In this document: positions 7,487 through 13,137 of the stretch, one piece after another
Layout: every line of letters begins with the position of its first letter
Position numbering within the stretch: the first letter of the stretch is position 1
Source of the DNA: CAYLLT01 sp964591605
Lineage (GTDB): Bacteria; Planctomycetota; Phycisphaerae; UBA1845; PWPN01
Assembly (NCBI GenBank): GCA_964591605.1
Contig: CAZQEN010000214.1
Coordinates: 1 to 13,137, forward strand
DNA length: 13,137 nt
Reading direction: 5' to 3'
Translations under genes and position numbers: made by a program
The notes under the pieces: model-generated
Told to the model about the DNA's origin: nothing
The model's input: only the letters and a program-made list of their open reading frames with translations
The model's database searches: none

Positions 7487-7837
7487 ATGAACCAGGTCAC
7501 CATCTATCACAACCCGCGATGCAACACGAGCCGGACAGTGCTCAAGATGCTGCAGGATGCGGGCATTGAACCGCGGGTGGTGCTGTACCTGGAGAATCCG
7601 CCAAGCCAGGAGGAGTTGGCCGACATCCTGAAGAAGGCGGGCCTGAAGGCCATGGATCTGGTGCGCCGCAAGGAGCCGATCGCAAAAGAACTGGGCCTTG
7701 GGACGAAGGACTACTCTGACGCGCAGCTCATCAAGCTGATGGCAGAGCATCCGATCCTGATCGAACGGCCGGTGGTGATTCGCGGGCGCAAGGCCGTCCT
7801 GGCGCGACCCCCGGAGCGCATTCGCGAGCTCCTTTGA
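7487..7837 (+). CDS. arsC: ArsC-family arsenate reductase (glutaredoxin-dependent type)
   Basis: Reduces arsenate to arsenite using glutathione and glutaredoxin, in the cytoplasm. The 116-residue protein has the catalytic loop HNPRCNTSR with C12, and arginines at 60, 94 (ERPVVI) and 107 (ARPPER). These positions coincide with the Cys12/Arg60/Arg94/Arg107 set of the plasmid R773 enzyme, so it is probably active; related Spx/YffB-type proteins lack this full set. The start at ATG 7487 gives that numbering and has AGGAG (7473-7477) 9 bases upstream; GTG 7481 is in frame but too close to it. No arsenite pump or ArsR gene is in the window, so the link to arsenic resistance is not supported by context. 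A second, nearly identical gene begins at 13029. Confidence 0.92.
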   Translation: MNQVTIYHNPRCNTSRTVLKMLQDAGIEPRVVLYLENPPSQEELADILKKAGLKAMDLVRRKEPIAKELGLGTKDYSDAQLIKLMAEHPILIERPVVIRGRKAVLARPPERIRELL

Positions 7838-7991
7838 TGCGAAGTTCAGCCGCGGCTGCGCTCCAGAACCTGCAACGTGCCGTCGGCGTCGGAGGAGAAG
7901 GACGGCGGGCTCTTTATATCCGCATGTTGACCCACACGTTGACGACGACCAGGTCCCCGGCGCGACTGTGTGACGGGCATTCACCGCGCGA

Positions 7992-8034
7992 AGCCGCGGC
8001 GACGCGGGCCTTCCGGCCCTGCGCCGCCGCGGCT
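7992..8034. terminator. Large GC-rich hairpin between convergent genes
   Basis: AGCCGCGGCG pairs with CGCCGCGGCT. Inside them CGC/GCG and GGGCC/GGCCC pair around a TTCC loop, with one mismatch and one bulged base, giving about 18 bp of stem. It lies 18 bases after the stop of the large - strand gene and 154 after the ArsC stop. There is no T-tract, so an intrinsic terminator in the strict sense is doubtful; it may block RNA polymerase or protect 3' ends in both directions. Confidence 0.5.
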
Positions 8035-8051
8035 GCTGGGTTGGCAAGGCC

Positions 8052-11000
8052 TCACTTGCGGGCCCTGGTTCCATCGAGCGGGCAGTCGAGCCGGTTATTC
8101 CGCTCGAACTCGTTCTTGGCCGCTTCAATGCTGCCGCCGCCGGCGAGTGCCGACTGAACGGTGACGATGACCTGCTCGACAGACGTCGGGTAGGCCACGT
8201 CGGGGCTGGCGGCGTTGAGCAGCGCGGCGACCGCCTGACGGGCCAGCGCGTTTACGCCGCCGCCCTCACGCTTGAGCGCCTGCAGCAGCGTGATGTCCGG
8301 CGTGAAGGCGTTCACGCCAAAGACGGCATCGAAATCGCTGGTTGTGGCATACGCCACCGGCCATCGATCGGTGTGGTTCTTCCAGTAGCCCTGGCCGCAG
8401 CCCTGCGCACACGCTTCGCTGTCCGATCGGCCGCACCCGCAGGCGCCGGGCGAGGTCTTGTTCGGATCGCTCGGACAGTGATCGAGGCAGTCGGGAGCGG
8501 CGTCACCATCGCTATCGGTATCAGGCGTGCCGCAACCGCAGGGGCCGGGTGCTGTTTTGGCCGCGTCGTTCGGGCAGCCATCGTTGCAGTCGAGCGTACC
8601 GTCGCCGTCGGAATCCACGTCGGCTGCTCCTGGACACACATCCGAACAGTCGGCGACACCGTCGCCATCGGAATCGATATCCGGCGCGTGGCAGCCGCAG
8701 GCGCCCGGCTCGGTCTTGGCGGGGTCTTCCACGCACTGGTCGATGCAATCGGGTGTGCCGTCGGCATCCGTATCCGTCTCGGCCGTTCCGCACCCGCAGA
8801 CACCAGCAAGGACTTTGTTGGGATCCGCCGGGCATTCATCAATGCAATCCGCTGCGCCGTCGCTGTCCGAATCCGTATCCTCCACGCCGCATCCGCAGAC
8901 GGCGGGGTGGCCCTTCTGGGGGTCCAGCGGGCAGCCGTCGAGGCAATCCGGAAGTCCGGCGCCGTCGCTGTCGGTCTCGGGCTGGCCGCAGCCACAGTGC
9001 CCCGGATTGGTCTTGGCGGGATCATCCGGGCAGAGATCGTGGCAGTCCGGCGTTCCGTCGCCGTCACTGTCGGTATCCGCGACTCCGCAGCCGCACAAGC
9101 CGGGCTCGGTCTTCCCGAAATCCTGCGGGCACCCATCGATGCAGTCGCTCGCGCCGTCTCCATCGGAGTCGAGGCGGTCGTCGCAGTTGTCGTTGCAGTC
9201 GAGAATGCCATCTCCGTCCGAATCCACATCGGGCACGCCGCAGCCACATGTGCCCGGACTGGTCTTGCCGGCGTCCTCGATACAGCCATCCAGGCAGTCG
9301 GCCGTACCATCCTGATCCGTGTCGGTATCGGCGATTCCGCAACCGCACTGGCCTGGGGCGATCTTGCCGGGATCACCAGGGCACAGGTCGTCGCAGTCGG
9401 GCGTGCCGTCGCCATCCGCGTCGGCGTCCGGGCTGCCGCACCCGCACACGCCGGGTGCAGTCTTCGCGGCATCGTTGGGGCACAGGTCATTGCAGTCGGG
9501 CGTGCCATCGCCGTCGCTGTCCGTGTCCGGCACACCGCACCCGCACGCACCGGGCTCCGTTTTCGTGCCGTCACCCGGACAGCCATCGCAGTCATCGCCG
9601 ACACCATCCCCATCGCTGTCGGTTCCGCAGGGATCGCCGCCGCCGACGGTGACGCTGCCGCCCGCGAACTGCGCCGGATCGTCGCTCAGGCCCGGCGGCG
9701 CGTTGATCAGCGTCACATGGGCGAATGAGCCGGTGATCCCGCCCGTGGCCGTGAGGAACGGAATCGTGACCGGACCCGGGGGAGGGGTGAAGCCGGTGAA
9801 ATTGAGCACGAGCGTGCCGCCGAGTGTGGCCGTGCCCAGCACACGCAGCTCATCATACTGGCCGGGTTCGGTGCCCGTGATCTCCATCGTCAGTTGCCCT
9901 GCGGACTGCGTGTAATCGCCCTCGATGGTGAGCCGGCCGGGTGAGCAGCCGACCTCGAGCCCGCCTTGCACGCTCACGGAGCCAATGACGCCACTGTCGC
10001 CGGATGGGCTGTCGGCTCCCTTGAGCCGGGCCGTTGTTTTCACGAGCACACTGCCGCCATTGACGCGCAGTTGGCCGCTGCACACGTCCAGCCGGGCGGT
10101 GACGGATCCCGCGGCGTCACGGCCGAGCGTCACATGGCCCGTGGCTGTCCACAGCCCGCCGCCGGAGATGAAGACGGAGGTGCTTGAAAACTGGCTTTCA
10201 GTGCCGATGGAGGCCGGGCCGGTGCTCAAGCTGCCGCCAGAGTTCACGCGCAGAGCGGTGAAGTAGGCAAGCGGATCGCCCCCGCGCACGGTCAGCGAGC
10301 CGCCGACACTGACTGAGCCACGGACGATGAAGTCAGCCGGAATCGTGTGGGAGCCGCTGGTCCCGATGGTGAGATCGTTGGCCACCGTCCAGGTCCCATC
10401 GACCACCACGCCACTGAAGGGTCCCACGAGCGTGAGGGGCGATCCGGATTGGCTGGCGAGTTCGAACATTCCGGAGTGAAATCCACCCTCGACGATGCCC
10501 TGGAGTGAGTCGACCGTGCTGCCGGGTCCGATGTAGAGTTGTGCACCTCCGAATCCCCGTATATACAACGCATTGACACCCACCAGACGCGGTCCGTACA
10601 GTTCCAGGACGCCGCCGCTGTTAGGGGCTGTGGCCATGTGGACATCGCCGCGGCCGAGGGGCCCACTGGCAATGATCCCGCTGGTGGAGGCTCCATAAAG
10701 GCGGAGCCGCGAGGACATGCTGGCAAAGGACGTGTTGCCGATGCTCAGCACCGTCTGCGGCACAACGGTGGGGCGAAGAGACAAACTGCCCGTCTGTTGG
10801 AAGTCAACGATGTCATCGTCGATATGCAGGGCGTTGATGAGTCTGCTGCTGGTGCTCACCACGTGCGGCAGCGGCAGAAAAACACTGCAGGTACCGTCGT
10901 TATGGTCGCGATCGAAACGGAAATGGAGCGATGCCCAGTTCGTCGTGGTGGGAAGCGGCGGAGCAGGACACCAGTTCGCAGGGTCCGAGAAAGCTCCGAC

Positions 11001-11093
11001 GTTCGGGTTGTTCCAGTAGTGCTGAGCGGATGCCTGTAGCGCGGGGACGAGTGCCGCGCAGAGAGCGGTACTGCTTAGAACAAGACGTCTCAT
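8052..11093 (-). CDS. Large secreted protein with thrombospondin type 3-like repeats and YWKNH C-terminal domain
   Basis: A 1013-residue exported protein. Residues 1-23 are a signal peptide (basic MRR, hydrophobic core, cleavage expected after ASA). Residues about 24-480 are rich in Gly, Ser, Thr and Val with recurring short strands, as in passenger-type beta-helices; HYWNNP and a later YTQSAGQL...LGGTLVLNF block resemble autotransporter-like repeats. Residues 487 to about 888 hold some 11 units of 33 residues in which KTxPGxCGCG alternates with DTDSDGDGTPDC. These Asp-rich loops are the calcium-binding pattern of thrombospondin type 3 repeats. Residues about 899-1013 form a separate domain beginning CGQGYWKNH. 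No sortase signal, dockerin or PEP-CTERM tail is seen. AGGAG lies 5 bases before the ATG. A role in surface adhesion or matrix is inference. It is divergent from the LuxR-type regulator. Confidence 0.9.
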   Translation of the reverse strand: MRRLVLSSTALCAALVPALQASAQHYWNNPNVGAFSDPANWCPAPPLPTTTNWASLHFRFDRDHNDGTCSVFLPLPHVVSTSSRLINALHIDDDIVDFQQTGSLSLRPTVVPQTVLSIGNTSFASMSSRLRLYGASTSGIIASGPLGRGDVHMATAPNSGGVLELYGPRLVGVNALYIRGFGGAQLYIGPGSTVDSLQGIVEGGFHSGMFELASQSGSPLTLVGPFSGVVVDGTWTVANDLTIGTSGSHTIPADFIVRGSVSVGGSLTVRGGDPLAYFTALRVNSGGSLSTGPASIGTESQFSSTSVFISGGGLWTATGHVTLGRDAAGSVTARLDVCSGQLRVNGGSVLVKTTARLKGADSPSGDSGVIGSVSVQGGLEVGCSPGRLTIEGDYTQSAGQLTMEITGTEPGQYDELRVLGTATLGGTLVLNFTGFTPPPGPVTIPFLTATGGITGSFAHVTLINAPPGLSDDPAQFAGGSVTVGGGDPCGTDSDGDGVGDDCDGCPGDGTKTEPGACGCGVPDTDSDGDGTPDCNDLCPNDAAKTAPGVCGCGSPDADADGDGTPDCDDLCPGDPGKIAPGQCGCGIADTDTDQDGTADCLDGCIEDAGKTSPGTCGCGVPDVDSDGDGILDCNDNCDDRLDSDGDGASDCIDGCPQDFGKTEPGLCGCGVADTDSDGDGTPDCHDLCPDDPAKTNPGHCGCGQPETDSDGAGLPDCLDGCPLDPQKGHPAVCGCGVEDTDSDSDGAADCIDECPADPNKVLAGVCGCGTAETDTDADGTPDCIDQCVEDPAKTEPGACGCHAPDIDSDGDGVADCSDVCPGAADVDSDGDGTLDCNDGCPNDAAKTAPGPCGCGTPDTDSDGDAAPDCLDHCPSDPNKTSPGACGCGRSDSEACAQGCGQGYWKNHTDRWPVAYATTSDFDAVFGVNAFTPDITLLQALKREGGGVNALARQAVAALLNAASPDVAYPTSVEQVIVTVQSALAGGGSIEAAKNEFERNNRLDCPLDGTRARK
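8430..9635 (-). repeat. Tandem 99-bp coding repeats (TSP3-like array)
   Basis: About 11 copies of a 33-codon unit, each with four cysteines, an Asp-rich Ca-binding loop and a KTxPGxCGCG segment. Two copies are shortened to fewer than 20 residues and lack the CGCG segment (one ending in DRLDSDGDGASDC, the other PGAADVDSDGDGTLDC). The units differ in DNA sequence much more than in protein pattern, so the array is old rather than freshly expanded. Confidence 0.88.
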
Positions 11094-11222
11094 GGCTTCT
11101 CCTCGTACAAAAATGACTTCGGCCCGTGATCGTGAGGTCGTGCAGCGTAGGTCCGCCGGCTCGTTGACAGGCAGAGCCGCTCAGGCCGATCTGCCCGGCC
11201 ATTTCCGGCAATATCTCAGCTA

Positions 11223-11251
11223 TTGCAGGCGCACCGCAATCCCCCTAAAAT
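11223..11251 (+). promoter_or_regulatory. Candidate promoter for the LuxR-type regulator gene
   Basis: TTGCAG (11223-11228) and TAAAAT (11246-11251) are separated by 17 bases. The -10 matches five of six consensus positions; the -35 matches only its first three. The TAAAAT is itself the loop of a CCCCC/GGGGG hairpin (11241-11257), which is unusual. A transcript starting near 11258 would have a leader of about 108 bases. Confidence 0.4.
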
Positions 11252-11292
11252 GGGGGGCAGGGTCGAATTGCCTTTCTGTATCTGGCTGTCAC

Positions 11293-11330
11293 TGTCGTAC
11301 AACCTGCTGTAACCCGTTTGTTTGTCGTAC
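11293..11330. promoter_or_regulatory. Pair of TGTCGTAC direct repeats upstream of the LuxR-type gene
   Basis: TGTCGTAC occurs at 11293-11300 and again at 11323-11330, exactly 30 bases apart, about three helical turns. A partial third copy (CCGTAC) follows at 11333-11338. Spacing on one face of the helix suits a pair of protein binding sites. Their place between the candidate promoter and the start codon would fit repression, for instance autoregulation, but no binding protein is known. Confidence 0.35.
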
Positions 11331-11365
11331 CGCCGTACCGTTCGCGCACCGTGCGAGATAATGGC

Positions 11366-12214
11366 ATGGCTCGATCGACACGAGTGACCGTTGCTGACGT
11401 GCGGGCGCTGCTGCGCCTGACCGGTGAGCTGCACGAGTTGCCACCCGATCGAGAGACGCGGGTGCGGCATGTGCTGGTCCGCCTGGGGGAGCTCGTGAAC
11501 GCGCCGGTGGGCTCGATGCAGGAGGCATCGTGCTTCGTTCCCGGCCGACGGTCGTTTCCGACGGCGTGGGCTCAGGTGATCGGGCCGCCGGAGGCGTGTG
11601 AGGTGTTCCGCCGCTTCGCCCACGAGGCACAAAACTCCGGCCCGACGGTGGCTCACCTGGCCGCTCATCCGGGCCGCGTGTTCCTTCGCCCTGAAGTCGT
11701 GCCCGATCCGGAATGGTTCCGATCGGTGGTCTTCAACGATTTCGTGCGTCCCGGCCGGATCGACATGGGCGCCGCCGGTTCGTTCCTGCTGCCCCGTCAG
11801 GGCGGCGTGATCGGGTTCGCTTTCAATCGACCCCTCCGGGAGCGGCGGATGGGAGCGCGCGAGCGCCAGATCCTCCAGATCTTCAGCGACGAGTTCGGCT
11901 GGTTCTTCCGTTCCGTTGCCAGCCGGCCGGAATCCCCGTCTCGTGATCATCTCCCGCCGTACCTGGGCCGCGTGCTGCGGCGCCTCATGGCCGGCGATTC
12001 AGAAAAGCAGGTGGCAATTCACCTGCGCCTCAGCCGACATACCGTTCACGATTATGTGAAGGAGCTCTACCAGCGTTTCGGCGTGTCGAGCCGAGCGGAG
12101 CTGCTGATTCGTGTTCTGAGAGATCCATTCGGGCGAACCGCATGGAGCGAAGCCGGAGAGGAGTCGCGCGATGGCGAGTCGACGATTATTACACCGCGCC
12201 GGCCGGCGCCGTAA
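11366..12214 (+). CDS. LuxR-type transcriptional regulator with uncharacterised N-terminal domain
   Basis: A 282-residue DNA-binding regulator. Residues about 196-251 form a GerE/LuxR helix-turn-helix: LxxVLRRLMAGDSEKQVA, then LRLSRHTVHDYVKELYQRF, then GVSSRAELL, as expected for the family. The first 185 residues have the length and alternating pattern of a GAF- or PAS-like sensor domain, but I see no diagnostic motif, no acyl-homoserine-lactone pocket signature and no receiver domain. I chose ATG 11366; the upstream TTG 11318 adds only a short arginine-rich stretch. The ribosome site is weak. Its last 44 bases overlap the start of the prepilin-like gene in another frame, so the two are probably translated together. 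Upstream it is divergent from the large secreted protein, which it may control. Confidence 0.85.
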   Translation: MARSTRVTVADVRALLRLTGELHELPPDRETRVRHVLVRLGELVNAPVGSMQEASCFVPGRRSFPTAWAQVIGPPEACEVFRRFAHEAQNSGPTVAHLAAHPGRVFLRPEVVPDPEWFRSVVFNDFVRPGRIDMGAAGSFLLPRQGGVIGFAFNRPLRERRMGARERQILQIFSDEFGWFFRSVASRPESPSRDHLPPYLGRVLRRLMAGDSEKQVAIHLRLSRHTVHDYVKELYQRFGVSSRAELLIRVLRDPFGRTAWSEAGEESRDGESTIITPRRPAP

Positions 12215-12974
12215 CGGCTTTACGCTGATTGAGCTGCTGGTAGTGACGGCGATCATCGCGCTGCTGGCCGCAGTGTTATTGCCAGCGCTGCGCAGCAGCC
12301 GCAAGCAGGCGCGCCTGACGGCCTGTGGGGCGAATCTTCACCAAGTCATGCTCGGCGTGCAGGCCTACGCCGTTTCTCACGCCGGCCGCATTCCCGCGGG
12401 GCCGACGCTGCCGTTTCCGCTCTTTCCCACCCGCCCCTGGACGGAATTTGCCACTGGCTGGCTTTGGGTTGGCAACCTCAGGCAGTACAGCGCACACGGC
12501 CTGCTCTGGCGGCGGGGGCTGGGGGATCTGCGTGTCTTCTTCTGTCCTGATGACCGCGACATGGACATGAGCGCGCAGATGGCGAACCTGGGTACCAGCG
12601 CCGACGCGTATGGGACCTACCTGTATCGCCATCTCGATCAGACGACGCGCGACCGGCTCGAAGACCTCGGCGTGAACGAGACCGGCCGCAAGGCCCGCGC
12701 ACTATTCTTCGACATGATCAGCCAGGGCCCCATGCCGATCCTGCAGCGGACGACGCATGACGATCGTTATGTGAATATCACCTATGTCGATGGGCACGTT
12801 CAGCGCTGTCTGAACAACCAGGCCGCGTTCTCGTTTCTTCCGGTCGATTATTCGGACCCGTTGCCTGTATCGTTCGCACGGCGGATCGACCAGGCGCTGG
12901 TGACATGCGATTACGCGGAGCGGTCGGACCCTGCCGAAGCGCCGCGCCTGCCTCTCATGCCGCCCGGGCCTTGA
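12171..12974 (+). CDS. Prepilin-like protein with N-terminal cleavage/methylation motif (type II secretion/pseudopilin family)
   Basis: A 267-residue protein of the prepilin type very common in planctomycetes and relatives. RRRNGFTLIELL gives the prepilin peptidase site: cleavage G16|F17, with E21 at position +5. A hydrophobic helix follows at 17-40, with LLPALRSSRKQAR after it. The C-terminal part holds NITYVDGHVQRC (about residues 203-214), the DG-H motif seen near the end of such proteins. The middle is soluble and of unknown function. Such proteins are often numerous per genome, and their role as true pilins is unproven. AGAGGAG (12157-12163) is 7 bases before ATG 12171, inside the end of the regulator gene. 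That site and the 44-base overlap make translational coupling likely. Confidence 0.88.
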   Translation: MASRRLLHRAGRRRNGFTLIELLVVTAIIALLAAVLLPALRSSRKQARLTACGANLHQVMLGVQAYAVSHAGRIPAGPTLPFPLFPTRPWTEFATGWLWVGNLRQYSAHGLLWRRGLGDLRVFFCPDDRDMDMSAQMANLGTSADAYGTYLYRHLDQTTRDRLEDLGVNETGRKARALFFDMISQGPMPILQRTTHDDRYVNITYVDGHVQRCLNNQAAFSFLPVDYSDPLPVSFARRIDQALVTCDYAERSDPAEAPRLPLMPPGP

Positions 12975-13028
12975 CCGGGTTCCGAAAGCCCGCATGATGG
13001 CTCCCCCAATGGATGCGGAGCGTCAGCG

Positions 13029-13137
13029 ATGATTCACCGATCAGGATCCGAAGCCAATGTCACGATCTATCACAACCCGCGGTGCAACACGAGCCGGACA
13101 GTGCTCAAGATGCTGCAGGATGCGGGCATTGAACCGC
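13029..13137 (+). CDS. arsC: Second ArsC-family arsenate reductase gene, 3' part beyond window
   Basis: Translation from ATG 13029 gives MIHRSGSEANVTIYHNPRC and continues NTSRTVLKMLQDAGIEP to the window end. The catalytic HNPRCNTSR loop is intact. It has six more N-terminal residues than the gene at 7487. Over the shared 79 bases there are only two differences, both silent (ACC/ACG and CGA/CGG), and the upstream sequences are unrelated. GGAG lies about 8 bases before the ATG. It is either a true recent paralogue or partly an assembly product, because the final 55 bases are identical to the first copy right up to the end. Confidence 0.75.
   Translation, partial: MIHRSGSEANVTIYHNPRCNTSRTVLKMLQDAGIEP
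13059..13137 (+). repeat. 79-bp near-copy of 7496-7574, exact over its last 55 bases
   Basis: Aligned without gaps to 7496-7574, mismatches occur only at 13064 (7501) and 13082 (7519). From 13083 to the last base the match is perfect and exactly 55 bases long. Fifty-five is a common largest k-mer in short-read assembly, so the end probably marks a graph branch between two gene copies. Confidence 0.9.

Noticed and set aside
7838..7990. Possible gene remnant on the - strand between ArsC and the large secreted gene
   Set aside because: One frame ends with a protein-like string (GDLVVVNVWVNMRI then stop), but there is no start, no ribosome site and no recognised family. It is too short to call a pseudogene.
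8430..9635. Periodic repeats considered as a CRISPR array
   Set aside because: The 99-base period is in frame with a coding sequence, units diverge throughout, and there are no short identical repeats with unique spacers or cas genes.
8312..9728. Several long open frames, both strands, over the TSP3 repeat array
   Set aside because: They repeat with the same 99-base period as the array and carry no start signal or motif. The frame with a signal peptide and calcium loops explains the sequence.

Overview
The window is a GC-rich bacterial metagenomic or draft contig, most likely from a planctomycete-type organism (Planctomycetota, perhaps Phycisphaerae-like). This placement is inferred from gene content: a prepilin-type protein with a short DG-H motif, a secreted protein with CGCG-type thrombospondin-3 repeats and a YWKNH C-terminal domain, and a Rieske/cytochrome b operon with a multiheme cytochrome c. 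There is no rRNA or tRNA to confirm it. The window carries a 10-N scaffold gap (537-546). Its last 55 bases exactly match an internal segment, which suggests it ends at a repeat branch in the assembly graph.

Layout. Bases 1-396 hold no recognisable gene, only small palindromes. Around the gap (397-700) the sequence is probably chimeric. A signal-peptide-like segment on the + strand lies before the gap. The start of a DUF3008-type gene on the - strand lies after it. The body of a multiheme cytochrome then begins with no usable start codon. From there to 3729 runs a three-gene operon: a nine-heme cytochrome c with a C-terminal anchor, a membrane-anchored Rieske protein, and a fused cytochrome b6/subunit IV. 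Together these should form a quinol:cytochrome c oxidoreductase (bc-type complex). The Rieske protein lacks the Ser and Tyr that normally raise the cluster potential, which points to a low-potential, menaquinol-type complex.

Bases 3767-6616 hold a UDP-glucuronate decarboxylase (- strand), a PHP-domain phosphoesterase and a TIM-barrel sugar isomerase/epimerase (both + strand). These are carbohydrate-linked genes in separate transcription units. Bases 6672-7837 hold a solitary DPPH-motif methyltransferase (- strand), divergent from an ArsC-family arsenate reductase (+ strand) with all catalytic residues present.

Bases 8052-11093 (- strand) encode a 1013-residue secreted protein with an N-terminal beta-rich region, about 11 TSP3-like Ca-binding repeats and a C-terminal YWKNH domain. 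Divergent from it is a LuxR-type regulator (11366-12214), which overlaps a prepilin-like gene (12171-12974) by 44 bases. The window ends inside a second ArsC-family gene that is nearly identical to the first where both can be read.

The strongest leads are the nine-heme/low-potential Rieske complex, the duplicated ArsC gene, and the regulator-pseudopilin overlap next to a large repeat-rich secreted protein.
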